Shown: positions 7,111 through 15,866, counted from the stretch's first letter. The stretch: DNA of 64,000 bases from Plut-88900 sp965116945 (GCA_965116945.1 OZ220734.1:310001-374000), one strand, 5' to 3'. Made by a program: numbers and translations. The notes: a model not told the origin generated them from the sequence alone.

Positions 7111-8730
7111 CTAGTAGTCCATGGGCGGGGCGGGGGGCATGGGCGGGCTCTTGTCCGGAATCTCGGTTACGAGAGACTCGGTGGTCAAGACCATGGCTGC
7201 CACGCTAACCGCGTTTTCCAGGCCTGCGCGGGTTACCTTCAGGGGGTCTATGATGCCCTTTTCGACCATGTTGCCATAGTCATCGTGGGAGGCGTCGTAG
7301 CCGTTGGAGGGGTCAAGCTTCTTGACCATGTCGACGACTACGGAGCCTTCCTGGCCTGCGTTCTCGGCGATGCGGCGCATAGGCTGCTCAAGAGCCTTGG
7401 CAACTATGGAAGCGCCGGTGCGCTCGTCTCCCTCGTTGTCATCGATGACCTTGCCGAGGGCCTTCTGGGCGTTGAGGAGGGATACGCCGCCACCGGCGAC
7501 GATGCCTTCCTCGACTGCGGCCCGGGTGGCTGAGAGAGCGTCCTCTACGCGGTGCTTCTTCTCTTTGAGCTCGACCTCTGTAGCGGCTCCAACCTTGATG
7601 ACTCCAACGCCACCAGCCAGCTTGGCCAGTCGCTCCTGGAGCTTCTCACGGTCGAAGTCAGAAGAGGTGTCCTCGATCTGGGCCTTGATCTGCTTGATGC
7701 GGCCCTGGATGGCGTCTTCGCCGCCGCGGCCTTCGATAATGGTGGTGTCGTCCTTACCGGAGACAACACGACGGGCCCGGCCTAGGTCTTCGAGGGTTGC
7801 GGAGTCGAGCTTGCGGCCGACTTCTTCGCTGATGACGGTGCCGTTGGTCAGGATAGCGATATCCTGAAGCATGGCCTTCCTGCGGTCACCAAAGCCCGGG
7901 GCCTTAACTGCGAGGCAGTTGATGGTGCCGCGAAGTTTGTTAACCACGAGGGTGGCGAGGGCTTCGCCGTCCACGTCCTCTGCGATAACGACCATGTTCT
8001 TGCTGACCTGGAGGACTTTCTCCAGAACGGGAAGAACATCGGCGACGGCAGAGATCTTCTTGTCGGTGATGAGGATGTAGGGGTCATCGAGGGCGGCTTC
8101 CATGCGCTCGGAGTTGGTTACAAAGTACGGGCTGATGTAGCCCCGGTCGATCTCCATGCCCTCTACGTACTCGATCTCGTAGCGGATACCCTTGGATTCC
8201 TCTACGGTGATGACGCCGTCCTTGCCGACCTTCTCCATGACCTCGGCGATGAGGCCACCGATCTCGGTGTCGGCTGCGGAGATGGAAGCGACCTGGGCGA
8301 TCTGGTCCTTACCGGCAACGGCGATGGAGAGCTTCTTGAGCTCGTCAACGGCGGCGCCGGAAGCGGATTCCATGCCACGCTTGATGGCCATGGGGTTTGC
8401 ACCGGCTGCGACGTTCTTCATACCATCGTGGATCATGGCCTGGGCGAGAACAGTGGCGGTGGTGGTGCCGTCACCGGCGACGTCGTTGGTCTTGGTGGCG
8501 ACTTCCTTGATGAGCTGAGCGCCCATGTTCTCGAAGGGGTCCTCGACCTCAATCTCCTTGGCGATGGTAACGCCATCGTTGGTGATGGTAGGGGGGCCGA
8601 ACTTCTTGTCGAGGATGACGTTGCGGCCCTTGGGGCCGAGTGTGATCTTAACCGCGTCGGCGAGGGCGTCGATTCCCTTGCGAAGGGAAGCCCTAGCGTC
8701 TTCGGCGTATTCCAACTGTTTGGCTGGCAT
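7111..8730 (-). CDS. groEL: 60-kDa chaperonin GroEL
   Basis: The 539-residue protein has all GroEL landmarks. These include the ATP-binding KITLGPKGRNVILD and the catalytic DVAGDGTTTATVLAQ (about residues 87-101). The apical domain contains EGMEIDRGYISPYFVTN, and the equatorial C-terminal segment contains VEEGIVAGGGVSLL. It forms the double-ring folding chamber with GroES. Its C-terminus is PPMPPAPPMDY, a Met/Pro tail in place of the common GGM repeat. The gene follows groES after about 44 nt under the CIRCE-bearing promoter, and a strong hairpin terminator follows. Confidence 0.98.
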   Translation of the reverse strand: MPAKQLEYAEDARASLRKGIDALADAVKITLGPKGRNVILDKKFGPPTITNDGVTIAKEIEVEDPFENMGAQLIKEVATKTNDVAGDGTTTATVLAQAMIHDGMKNVAAGANPMAIKRGMESASGAAVDELKKLSIAVAGKDQIAQVASISAADTEIGGLIAEVMEKVGKDGVITVEESKGIRYEIEYVEGMEIDRGYISPYFVTNSERMEAALDDPYILITDKKISAVADVLPVLEKVLQVSKNMVVIAEDVDGEALATLVVNKLRGTINCLAVKAPGFGDRRKAMLQDIAILTNGTVISEEVGRKLDSATLEDLGRARRVVSGKDDTTIIEGRGGEDAIQGRIKQIKAQIEDTSSDFDREKLQERLAKLAGGVGVIKVGAATEVELKEKKHRVEDALSATRAAVEEGIVAGGGVSLLNAQKALGKVIDDNEGDERTGASIVAKALEQPMRRIAENAGQEGSVVVDMVKKLDPSNGYDASHDDYGNMVEKGIIDPLKVTRAGLENAVSVAAMVLTTESLVTEIPDKSPPMPPAPPMDY

Positions 8731-8774
8731 TTATGCTCCTTTCGTAACTTTTCCCAGTCCTGCTAAGCGAGGAG

Positions 8775-9068
8775 CTAGGATATCTTGGCGACGATGTCGG
8801 ATTCTCTAACGATCAGGTACTCGTCGTCACCTTCTTTTACCTCGGTGCCGGAGTACTTGCGGTAGAGGACAATGTCACCCTTAGCCACCTCCATGGCTAC
8901 CCGGCTGCCGTCTTCACTGAGACGACCGGGACCAACGGCGATAACCTCGCCCTCCTGGGGCTTTTCCTTGGCGGTGTCGGGGAGGACAAGGCCGCTAGCC
9001 GTGACCTCCTCTTTTTCGGTGGGCTTGAGCAGCACTCCATCGCCCAGCGGTTCAAACGTTCTTGCCAA
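8775..9068 (-). CDS. groES: 10-kDa co-chaperonin GroES (TTG start)
   Basis: The 97-residue product matches Cpn10: ARTFEPLGDGVLLKPTEKEE, the mobile-loop region SGLVLPDTAKEKPQEGEV, and DIVLYRKYSGTEV near the C-terminus. I chose the TTG at 9066-9068 because AAAGGAGG lies seven bases upstream and family members begin at this point. An ATG at 9099-9101 would add 11 unconserved residues and override this ribosome-binding site. GroES caps the GroEL ring. It is the first gene of the groESL operon and is probably repressed by HrcA through the adjacent CIRCE. Confidence 0.95.
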   Translation of the reverse strand: MARTFEPLGDGVLLKPTEKEEVTASGLVLPDTAKEKPQEGEVIAVGPGRLSEDGSRVAMEVAKGDIVLYRKYSGTEVKEGDDEYLIVRESDIVAKIS

Positions 9069-9107
9069 TATGGTTCCTCCTTTCGGATCCTTCGTTAGCA
9101 CGTAATT

Positions 9108-9134
9108 TTAGCACTCTGCCATTGCGAGTGCTAA
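9108..9134 (-). promoter_or_regulatory. CIRCE operator (HrcA binding site)
   Basis: The sequence is TTAGCACTC, nine spacer bases, then GAGTGCTAA, an exact match to the CIRCE consensus. It sits between the groES promoter and the TTG start. HrcA bound here represses groESL until heat shock. No hrcA gene is in this window. Confidence 0.95.
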
Positions 9135-9143
9135 CCGCCGGAG

Positions 9144-9172
9144 ATTTTAACTATATAGGCATGGGTTCGCAA
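9144..9172 (-). promoter_or_regulatory. groESL promoter
   Basis: Read on the minus strand, TTGCGA (9172-9167), a 17-nt spacer and TAAAAT (9149-9144) form a vegetative promoter. The predicted start near 9137 is immediately upstream of CIRCE, so HrcA binding would block initiation. Confidence 0.8.
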
Positions 9173-9632
9173 GGGGTAACAAAGAGGAATGCATATGGAG
9201 AGAGTAGGAGGAGATACGGGAAGACGTTTGATTGTTTTGCGAGATCAGGCGTGCCTTTGATTGTTTAAGCTTTCAGGAAAGTCTTACTGTTTGTTTATGT
9301 TAAGTGATATGAGTCAACAGGCGATGAGTGTGGGTTGGGAAATCAGGCCTCTGGGGAGGGAGGGTAAGGGAATGGGGCCAAGTTAGGCAATGGGCGGATG
9401 GCACACTTCGGGGGGAGGCCCCGCCCCAGATCCTTCGCGGGGCATTAGGATTACAACGGAGGTGGGGCGGTCGGGAAATACGGTCGTGACGAAATGTAGA
9501 GACGCGGGCCGTCCTCGCTCCTATTTCGAGGGCCTCAGCATGAGCGGCCCCAAGCCAGAGTGGGCGCCCACGAGGGATGCCCCTACGGGAGTTGGGGTCG
9601 GGGGGGTCAGAGGGAGAGGAAGGGGAAGGGTA
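9173..9632. other. Gene-free interval between groESL promoter and lipB
   Basis: I see no credible gene here. Open frames on the plus strand continue across lipB and are coding shadows. The interval contains a diverged REP-like element at 9503-9551. Confidence 0.55.
9503..9551. repeat. REP-like palindromic element (diverged copy)
   Basis: GCGGGCCGTCCTCGCTC and CATGAGCGGCCCC form the arms around TTCGAGGGCCTCAG. It is related to the 53-bp elements at 6895 and 21066. Confidence 0.5.
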
Positions 9633-10328
9633 TCAAAAGGGAGTTGGGGAGTCTATTGGGGTGAGGTTGAAGATTTCGGCGAAGGAGATTTTGAGAGCCT
9701 GGTACACCTGGTGGATGGGTACGGGGTGGACAAGTACGTTTTGGATGGAGGTCATTGGGGCGTCGGTGATGCCGCAATGGTGTATGAGGGAGAGATGGTC
9801 AAAGTTAGGGTCGATGTTGAGGGCGAAGCCATGCATTGTCACCCAGCGTTTCACGTGGATGCCTATGGAAGCGATCTTATTCTGGGAGACCCAAACGCCG
9901 GTCTCTCCCTCTCTCCTGGTCCCGGTGACACCAAGGTGATTCAGGGCGCATATCAGCACTTCTTCCAACTTCCAGAGGTGTTTTCGCAGGTCAGTGCCGT
10001 GTCGGGTGAGGTCCATGATAGCGTAGCCGACGATTTGTCCCGGGCCGTGATAGGTGACGTCTCCGCCGCGGTTCGCCTGGAAGAGCCGGATGCCATGGTC
10101 TGAGAGAGCAGATTCGGATACGAGGACATTATCGAGGTTTCCGGATCGCCCAAGGGTGATAACGGGGGGATGTTCGAGTAGAAGGAGGGTATCGGGAACC
10201 TGGCCAGTGATGCGGCGGTCCCGGAGGTCGGTCTGGAGGTCCAGGGCAGCGGGGTAGTCTATGAGGCCGAGCTCGACCACCTGGAGGGGGCCTGCGTCAC
10301 TGGAGGTACGTTTCTCTTCGGCAAGCAT
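9633..10328 (-). CDS. lipB: Octanoyltransferase LipB
   Basis: The 231-residue protein has the LipB/BPL fold motifs: LLLEHPPVITLGRSG (about 48-62), NRGGDVTYHGPGQIVGY (about 85-101), and the KIASIGIHVKRWVTMHG segment with the conserved lysine. The catalytic Cys lies in HHCGI near residue 184. It transfers octanoate from acyl carrier protein to lipoyl domains. The ATG starts ten bases beyond the terminator hairpin that follows korB, and no clear ribosome-binding site is visible. It may therefore rely on read-through or on a promoter that I cannot identify. No lipA is seen nearby. Confidence 0.95.
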   Translation of the reverse strand: MLAEEKRTSSDAGPLQVVELGLIDYPAALDLQTDLRDRRITGQVPDTLLLLEHPPVITLGRSGNLDNVLVSESALSDHGIRLFQANRGGDVTYHGPGQIVGYAIMDLTRHGTDLRKHLWKLEEVLICALNHLGVTGTRREGETGVWVSQNKIASIGIHVKRWVTMHGFALNIDPNFDHLSLIHHCGITDAPMTSIQNVLVHPVPIHQVYQALKISFAEIFNLTPIDSPTPF

Positions 10329-10337
10329 AGCAAAAAG

Positions 10338-10367
10338 ATTTTGGGCCGCTTTTCAGCGGCCCAAAAT
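10338..10367 (-). terminator. Rho-independent terminator of korAB
   Basis: ATTTTGGGCCGCT and AGCGGCCCAAAAT form a 13-bp stem with a TTTC/GAAA loop. On the minus strand it is followed by CTTTTTG. It lies 26 nt after the korB stop and just before lipB. Confidence 0.85.
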
Positions 10368-10392
10368 GGTTTTCAATTACTTCAGTTAGCTG

Positions 10393-11292
10393 TTAGACCC
10401 GGAAACTGTCCAGGAGCTTAGACAGGGGCCTGGGGCGCACTTTGCCCCGGATTTCGTCCTGGCGGTCCTGCATGGGGACGGAGTCGGGGTCCTTGTAGAG
10501 GACGCCTACGGGGATGCCGGGTTCGTGAATGGCATCATAAGCGGACCGCCTATTTGAGGAATCATAGTCCTCTGGGAGGGCCCAAAGGGCGGGCTTGATG
10601 CCCTGTTTGGCATTGCCCTTGAGAAGTTCATAGGTGTCGTTGTACTCGGTGCAGGGGGACTGGATGTGGACGATGGAGAAGCCCTTGTGGTCCATACCCT
10701 GCACTATAAGGCTGGCGAGATCTTTGGGCTTGCCTGAGAAACCGGAGGCGATAAAGGAGGCGCCAGCGGTGAGGTAGAGGTCCAAGGGGTCCACGGAGCC
10801 TTCAATTTTGCCGTAGGGAGTGCTGGAAGTCTTTACGCCGAAGTCGGTAGTCGGGGAACTCTGGCCCTTCGTGAGGCCGTAGACACCGTTGTCCATAATG
10901 ACGGCGCAGACATCGAGGTTGCGCTGGGCCTGGGGCACGATGTGCTCACCACCGATGCTGAGGAAGTCTCCGTCTCCGGCTACAACGAGGACGCTAAGCT
11001 CCGGGCGACCCATCTTGATGCCGAATGCCTGAGGAAGGGTGCGCCCATGTACGCCGTGGATTCCGAAGGGCTGCTCACCTTCTACGAGGTGGACGAGGTT
11101 GCCTGAGCAGCCGATGCCAGCGACGATAACGGTCTCGGTGAGGGGGGCTTCGTCTCTGAGGGCCCGTTGTCGTATGGCCATTTCGACTGCTCGCCTGACT
11201 CCGAAGTCACCGCAACCGGGGCACCACTTGAAGTCGTATTCGGGGTTCTTAACCTTGGGGGCTTTTTTCGGGGCTTGCTTGAGGGTGGTCAT
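10393..11292 (-). CDS. korB: 2-oxoacid:ferredoxin oxidoreductase, beta subunit
   Basis: The 299-residue subunit has the KorB/PorB beta pattern: an N-terminal FKWCPGCGDFGVRRA (about residues 21-35) and VIVAGIGCSGN. The thiamine diphosphate/Mg motif begins VVAGDGDFLSIGG and continues with a downstream Asn (MDNGVYGLTKGQSSPTT). It decarboxylates a 2-oxoacid, most likely 2-oxoglutarate or pyruvate, and reduces ferredoxin. The ATG overlaps the alpha/gamma gene's stop by four bases (ATGA), so the two subunits are translationally coupled. The two-subunit layout fits the oxygen-tolerant KorAB class. Confidence 0.92.
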   Translation of the reverse strand: MTTLKQAPKKAPKVKNPEYDFKWCPGCGDFGVRRAVEMAIRQRALRDEAPLTETVIVAGIGCSGNLVHLVEGEQPFGIHGVHGRTLPQAFGIKMGRPELSVLVVAGDGDFLSIGGEHIVPQAQRNLDVCAVIMDNGVYGLTKGQSSPTTDFGVKTSSTPYGKIEGSVDPLDLYLTAGASFIASGFSGKPKDLASLIVQGMDHKGFSIVHIQSPCTEYNDTYELLKGNAKQGIKPALWALPEDYDSSNRRSAYDAIHEPGIPVGVLYKDPDSVPMQDRQDEIRGKVRPRPLSKLLDSFRV

Positions 11293-13004
11293 ACCTGGAC
11301 TGTCCTTTCAGACTGCTCTCTTACCCGGTCGCCAATCCAATTAACCAGGTCTCTGAACTTGAAGGGGAGACCGGTGATCTGGGTAATGGACTCGGCGTTG
11401 ATGCCTTTTGACCTGAGGACCATGGAGAATTGTCCCAGATGGTTCAATTCCGGGACTATGACCAACTCCTTTTTTTTGAGCTCCTCGAGAAGGGCTGGGG
11501 GGAGGGGATTAATGTTCATAGTGTAGTACCAGGCGAGGTCGACTCCATCAGCGACCAGCTGGCGGTATGCTTCGAGAGCCGGGCCCTTGGAGCCGCCCCA
11601 AGGCAAGAGGGCTATGGGGCATTCACCGTTTTCGACCTCGAACTCGTCTTCTTTCAGAAGGTCGAGTTTACTGAACCTTCTGTTGGTCATGTGGATGTGA
11701 CGGTCGGGGCGGTGGGTGGTGTCACCGTAGGGGTCGTGTTCGCTGGCATTGGCGACGTAGGGGCCGGGTCCTCCGGGGAGGGGCATGGGCGAAACATGTG
11801 CGGCCTCGTAGCGTAGATAGCCATTGTCGCCGGTGTATATCTGGCGGGTCTCAGCTTCTATTGAGTCAATGTCGGGCCTGGGGATGTTCTGGGCTCTCTC
11901 TGAGAGGTTGTGGTCGCTGAGGATGGCCACGGGGCCCTGGTAACGCTCAGACCAACTGATGGCTTTAACCGCTGCGTCGAAGCACTCCGAGACGGTGCCC
12001 GGGGCGATGACGGGAAGCTCCATGTCGCCGTGGGCAGGGTGGATGGCAGTCAGGAGGTCCGACTGCTCCGTCTTGGTCGGGAGTCCGGTGGCGGGGCCAC
12101 CCCGCTGAACATCGATGACAACGCAGGGTATTTCGGCCATCCAGGCGAAGCCCAGGCCCTCGCTCATGAGGCTGAATCCCGGGCCGGCGGTGGAGGTCAT
12201 AGCCTTCTTGCCGGAGTAGCCGGCACCGACTATTGCGTTGATTGATTCGATTTCCGAACTAGCCTGATAGGCGAATTTACCTTCACCGATAAGGTTGTTC
12301 TCCATGAATACCAGGATAGAGGTGGCGGGGGAGATGGGGTAGCCGATAAAGCAGTCCAGTCCTCCGGCGATGGCACCCATTGCGAGAGCCTGATTGCCAT
12401 TAATGAGCACTTGCTCACCCTCTGTCCTGGTGGCCGGGGCGAGGGTCCCGAGGCTAAAGCCACTCTTGGCTGCGCCTTCCCTGCCGAGGAGAAGTGCCTT
12501 GTTGTTGGACTCGATGATCTCCTCGTCGTTGGGGCGGCCTCGGGTGTAGCGTTTTCGGTTGAACTCCGCGAGATATTCGTGAGGCATGTCGACGAGGTGT
12601 GCCAGAGCGCCCACGACAACGAAGTTGGCAGCCCGGAGGTTGCCGGTCGAGCGGGCCAGTTCCTCGAAGGGGAGGCCTACGCTCTGGTCGTCTTCTTCGA
12701 GCTGGAAGTCGCCGGTGTTATATATAACCACACCGTCGTCACGGACTTCTTCGCGGTGGGTGTCGTAGGCTTCCCGGTTGAAGGCAACCAGGACGTTTAG
12801 GGCGTCGCCGGAGCTGAGGATGGGGGAAGTGGCAACACGAACCTGGGTCCAGGTGGGGCCACCGCGAATCTGGGAAGGGAAGGTCGAAAAAGTAAGGACG
12901 TGGTAGCCCACCTGCGCTGCGGCCTGGGCGAGGGCTGCGGCCGCGGTGACCACGCCCTGACCACCCTCACCGGCGAAACGGACTACAAAGTCTCTAGTCT
13001 CCAA
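11289..13004 (-). CDS. korA: 2-oxoacid:ferredoxin oxidoreductase, fused gamma-alpha subunit
   Basis: The 571-residue protein fuses the gamma domain (about 1-190; FAGEGGQGVVTAAAALAQAA, QIRGGPTWTQVR) to the alpha domain. The alpha domain begins near NGNQALAMGAIAGGLDCFIGYPISPAT and contains STAGPGFSLMSEGLGFAWMA and VDVQRGGPATGLPT. This fusion is standard for KorA. With KorB it forms the enzyme that links 2-oxoacid oxidation to ferredoxin. A consensus promoter lies upstream at 13167-13195. Citrate synthase is divergently placed, so the region handles central carbon flow. Confidence 0.94.
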   Translation of the reverse strand: METRDFVVRFAGEGGQGVVTAAAALAQAAAQVGYHVLTFSTFPSQIRGGPTWTQVRVATSPILSSGDALNVLVAFNREAYDTHREEVRDDGVVIYNTGDFQLEEDDQSVGLPFEELARSTGNLRAANFVVVGALAHLVDMPHEYLAEFNRKRYTRGRPNDEEIIESNNKALLLGREGAAKSGFSLGTLAPATRTEGEQVLINGNQALAMGAIAGGLDCFIGYPISPATSILVFMENNLIGEGKFAYQASSEIESINAIVGAGYSGKKAMTSTAGPGFSLMSEGLGFAWMAEIPCVVIDVQRGGPATGLPTKTEQSDLLTAIHPAHGDMELPVIAPGTVSECFDAAVKAISWSERYQGPVAILSDHNLSERAQNIPRPDIDSIEAETRQIYTGDNGYLRYEAAHVSPMPLPGGPGPYVANASEHDPYGDTTHRPDRHIHMTNRRFSKLDLLKEDEFEVENGECPIALLPWGGSKGPALEAYRQLVADGVDLAWYYTMNINPLPPALLEELKKKELVIVPELNHLGQFSMVLRSKGINAESITQITGLPFKFRDLVNWIGDRVREQSERTVQV

Positions 13005-13166
13005 TTGCCACTCTCCTGTCTAGGAGGCCCGAACAATAGGGGAGCCGGGTATCGGGCCATTTGCAGGTAATCCGCTGCATCACGTTTATTGCGCGCTTAT
13101 TGTCGGTAGGACAAGGGCCCGCCAACACACAAGTTTTCCCACTGACGAGGAGTCAGGGGCCGGAGC

Positions 13167-13195
13167 ATCCTAACATCGGGGAGTCAGATTGTCAA
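13167..13195 (-). promoter_or_regulatory. Promoter for korAB
   Basis: On the minus strand TTGACA (13195-13190), 17 nt, and TAGGAT (13172-13167) form a near-consensus vegetative promoter. The start codon at 13004 lies about 155 nt beyond the predicted start, leaving a fairly long leader in which I recognise no riboswitch. Confidence 0.75.
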
Positions 13196-13306
13196 CTTGG
13201 AGGCTAGCAAGGGCATGGGTAGCCAAGAGGTATTCGCAAGAGCATTTGGGGGGAGGGAATGCGGGCCGGAAAAAGAGAAGCATGGGTAGGAAAACGGGAT
13301 ACGCTG

Positions 13307-13336
13307 TTGACACTCAGGCAGGCGCGATGATAAAGT
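13307..13336 (+). promoter_or_regulatory. Promoter for citrate synthase
   Basis: TTGACA (13307-13312), 18 nt, and TAAAGT (13331-13336) form a good promoter. The leader to the ATG at 13529 is about 185 nt. It contains a small GCCTG-AAAAATA-GGC hairpin near 13493, and I recognise no known leader element. Confidence 0.65.
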
Positions 13337-13528
13337 CCCAACTCGGCGCCTGTACTTTACGCCCGCACCCCAGACTCCTAAAAAGCGACGAGACGCGGGA
13401 CACGAATTGAGGGCAGAATTAGGGGCGCATAACCAGAGAATCATCAGACAAATCAGGCAGCGCGATGGGGTAAAGGCCCAGGGCATCGGGGCTGCCTGAA
13501 AAATAGGCAGGGCATTCAGGGAGCAGTA

Positions 13529-14674
13529 ATGGCCGAGGCCAAAGAAGAGATACAGCTACACCGCGGCCTAAAGGGGATTTATTTCGAACGGTCTGCCGCG
13601 TCATTCATCGACGGTGACGTTGGGAAGCTCCTCTACCGTGGCTACAACATCCACGACCTGGCTGAAGAGTCTACATTTGAAGAAACGACGTATCTCCTCC
13701 TGCACGGGGCCCTGCCAACCCGCAGTCAACTAAGCGAATTAGACGAGGCACTAAAGAGCAGCCGCCAGATACCCGACGCGGTCTATCAAATAATCGAACT
13801 GTCGAAGGATGCTCACCCGATGGATGTGATGCGCACCGGGGTGTCGGCGCTTTCGGGTTTTGACCCAGACGTAAACGACAACTCGTCGGAGGCGAACATC
13901 CGTAAGGGGATCCGGCTGACTTCACAGGCGGCGACGATAGTGGCGGCACACCACCGGATAAGGCAGGGGCTTGACCCGGTAACCCCAGATCCATCCCTCG
14001 GGCATGCGGCGAGCTTCCTGCACATGCTGCACGGCAAGAAACCTACAGAAGAGGACGCCAAGCTCCTGGACGTGGATTTCATCTTACATGCTGAGCACGG
14101 GACCAATGCGTCGGCGTTTGCGGCGAGGGTATGTGCAAGCACTATCTCGGACCTGCACTCGGCGGTGGTGACGGGGATTGCGGTATTGAAGGGGCCGGCA
14201 CATGGCGGCGCTGCAGAGGCGGCGCAGACGATGACGCAGGCCATAGGGTCTCCGGACAATGCTGAGGCATATGTGCGGGACACTATCAAGAGCGGCGGCC
14301 GGATTATGGGCTTCGGGCACCGGGTGTACAAGGCGGAGGACCCACGGGCCGGACATTTGAGGGACAGGTCTCGGGCGCTGGGGGAGAAGATGGGGCAGCC
14401 GGAGTGGTACCAGATCCTGACTCGGGTGGAAGAGGCGATGGCGCCATACCGGAAGCGGGGCGTGTTCGTGAACGTGGACTTCTACGCGGGATCGATTTAC
14501 CACCTTCTCGGGATTCCGGACGATCTGTTCATACCACTGTTTGCGATGGGTCGGATCCCGGGGTGGACGCTGCAGGTGGTTGAGCAGCACGAGAAGAACA
14601 TCTTGATCCGGCCACTGGCGGAGTACACGGGTCCGATGGACCTGGAGTATGTGCCGCTGGATGAGCGGGGCTAA
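13529..14674 (+). CDS. gltA: Citrate synthase
   Basis: The 381-residue protein is a type II citrate synthase of the short Gram-positive/archaeal kind. It has GLKGIYFERSAASFIDGD and the catalytic His in HAEHGTNASAF. The acetyl-CoA/oxaloacetate His lies in IMGFGHRVYKAEDPRA, and the catalytic Asp in NVDFYAGSIYHLLGIP. The C-terminal arginine region is ILIRPLAEYTGP. It condenses acetyl-CoA with oxaloacetate as the entry to the TCA cycle. 2-Methylcitrate synthases are close relatives and cannot be excluded. CAGGGAG precedes the ATG as ribosome-binding site. Confidence 0.93.
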   Translation: MAEAKEEIQLHRGLKGIYFERSAASFIDGDVGKLLYRGYNIHDLAEESTFEETTYLLLHGALPTRSQLSELDEALKSSRQIPDAVYQIIELSKDAHPMDVMRTGVSALSGFDPDVNDNSSEANIRKGIRLTSQAATIVAAHHRIRQGLDPVTPDPSLGHAASFLHMLHGKKPTEEDAKLLDVDFILHAEHGTNASAFAARVCASTISDLHSAVVTGIAVLKGPAHGGAAEAAQTMTQAIGSPDNAEAYVRDTIKSGGRIMGFGHRVYKAEDPRAGHLRDRSRALGEKMGQPEWYQILTRVEEAMAPYRKRGVFVNVDFYAGSIYHLLGIPDDLFIPLFAMGRIPGWTLQVVEQHEKNILIRPLAEYTGPMDLEYVPLDERG

Positions 14675-14781
14675 GACTACCTCCCACCTCTCCAGTCCCG
14701 CAAACCATCCAACTCTTTATGATATTATTGCGCGGCTGTGAAAAGCAGCCCTGAACGTAAATACCCAGGGAGGGAATGAAC

Positions 14782-15243
14782 ATGGCGGACCAGGCGCAGG
14801 TCGGGCAGGAAGCTCCCGACTTCACTCTAAAGAGCACAAAAGGCGGAGACGTAACTCTAAGCCAATACAAAGGCCAGAAGAACGTTTTGCTGGCCTTCTA
14901 CATACTCGATTTCACCGGAGGCTGAAGCACCGAACTGGCTACCCTTCGGGCAGCCAAGAAGTCTTTTGAAGACGCAAACACCGAGGTGCTGGGAATCAGC
15001 ATAGACAGCATATTCGCCCACAAGGTGTATGACCTGACGCTGGGAGGGCTGTGGTTCCCGCTGCTGGCGGACTTCCACCCCAAGGGTGAGGTAGCTGACA
15101 AGTACGGGATCATGACCGAAAACGGGATTAGCAAGAGGGCATGTTTCCTGATAGACAAGCAGGGAGTGGTGCAGGCAGCAGAGGTCTACCAGGGCGGGCT
15201 GCCCGATGTCGGGGCGCTGGCGGCTAAGGCCGCTTCCCTATAA
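14782..15243 (+). CDS. Selenocysteine-containing peroxiredoxin (AhpC/TSA family), in-frame TGA at codon 48
   Basis: Translation from the ATG at 14782 gives an AhpC/TSA N-terminus (VGQEAPDFTLKSTKGGDVTL, then NVLLAFYILDFTGG). It then meets TGA at 14923-14925 and continues in the same frame with STELATLRAAKKSFEDANTE to a TAA at 15243. In cysteine homologues this position (FTGGCSTEL or FTPVCTTEL) is the peroxidatic Cys, so TGA replaces exactly the catalytic residue. The 153-residue read-through product is a normal length, and the part after TGA is fully conserved in style (FPLLADFHPKGEVADKYGI). A hairpin at SECIS distance follows, and selD is in this window. GGGAGGG precedes the start by seven bases. 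It would reduce peroxides with thiol partners. Confidence 0.93.
14923..14955 (+). promoter_or_regulatory. UGA(Sec) codon and putative bacterial SECIS hairpin of the peroxiredoxin
   Basis: The TGA at 14923-14925 is followed after 11 nt by GGCT-A-CCC-TTC-GGG-C-AGCC (14937-14955). This is a stem with one A/C mismatch and a small apical loop about 20 nt after the UGA. Bacterial SECIS elements place the apical loop roughly 16-37 nt downstream, so the position fits SelB binding. The structure was drawn by eye, not folded by program. Confidence 0.75.
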
Positions 15244-15282
15244 GAACTCGACGTTCGGCAGGTCTGATTAGAGCGCAGGGCC

Positions 15283-15858
15283 ATGAAGACCAGGCAGGAG
15301 GCCCTAGACCTCCTTTACGAATACACTAAGAACGAGAACCTGAGAAAACACGGGCTCGGGGTGGAGGCGGTGATGCGCGCCTACGCCCGAAAGTATTCGG
15401 AAGATGAAGAGGTTTGGGGTCTCGTCGGACTTTTGCACGACTTTGACTACGAGATACATCCCGCCACCGACAAGCACCCGATGGAAGGGTCCAAAATCCT
15501 GAGGGAGCAGGGGTATCCGGAAGAGGTCATTTACGCAATTCAGTGCCACGCCGACTACCTGGGCCTGGAGCGCAAGGCGAACATGGACAAGGCCATATTC
15601 GCGTGCGACGAACTGGTCGGGCTGGTGAACGCCGTAGCGCTAGTGCAGCCAACCAAGAATATAAACGACGTGAAAGTGCGGTCGGTGAAGAAGAAGCTGA
15701 AGGACAAGTCCTTTGCCCGGGGTGTTATTCGTGAAGACATCACCAACGGGACGGCCGAACTGGGCGTCGAGCTTGACGATCACATAGCGACGATCATAGA
15801 GGCGATGCAGGGAGTGGCTGAGGAGCTCGGGTTGGACGGTAGGCTGGCCAAGGCGTAG
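15283..15858 (+). CDS. HD-domain metal-dependent phosphohydrolase family protein
   Basis: The 191-residue protein has the HD-domain signature: an early His in ENLRKHGLGVEAVM, then GLLHDFDYEIHPATDKHP with the His-Asp pair near residue 52. Helices with the further ligands follow (IQCHADYLG). HD proteins hydrolyse phosphate esters, often nucleotides or cyclic nucleotides, but the substrate here is unknown. It lies 39 nt after the selenoperoxiredoxin and 8 nt before folB, so it is probably in the same transcript. Confidence 0.75.
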   Translation: MKTRQEALDLLYEYTKNENLRKHGLGVEAVMRAYARKYSEDEEVWGLVGLLHDFDYEIHPATDKHPMEGSKILREQGYPEEVIYAIQCHADYLGLERKANMDKAIFACDELVGLVNAVALVQPTKNINDVKVRSVKKKLKDKSFARGVIREDITNGTAELGVELDDHIATIIEAMQGVAEELGLDGRLAKA

Positions 15859-15866
15859 GGGCTCCA

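Noticed and set aside
14923..14925. Frameshift or nonsense mutation making the peroxiredoxin a pseudogene.
   Set aside because: The stop is exactly at the catalytic Cys position, the frame is unchanged on both sides, and conservation continues to a normal C-terminus. A hairpin at SECIS distance and selD in the window favour selenocysteine.
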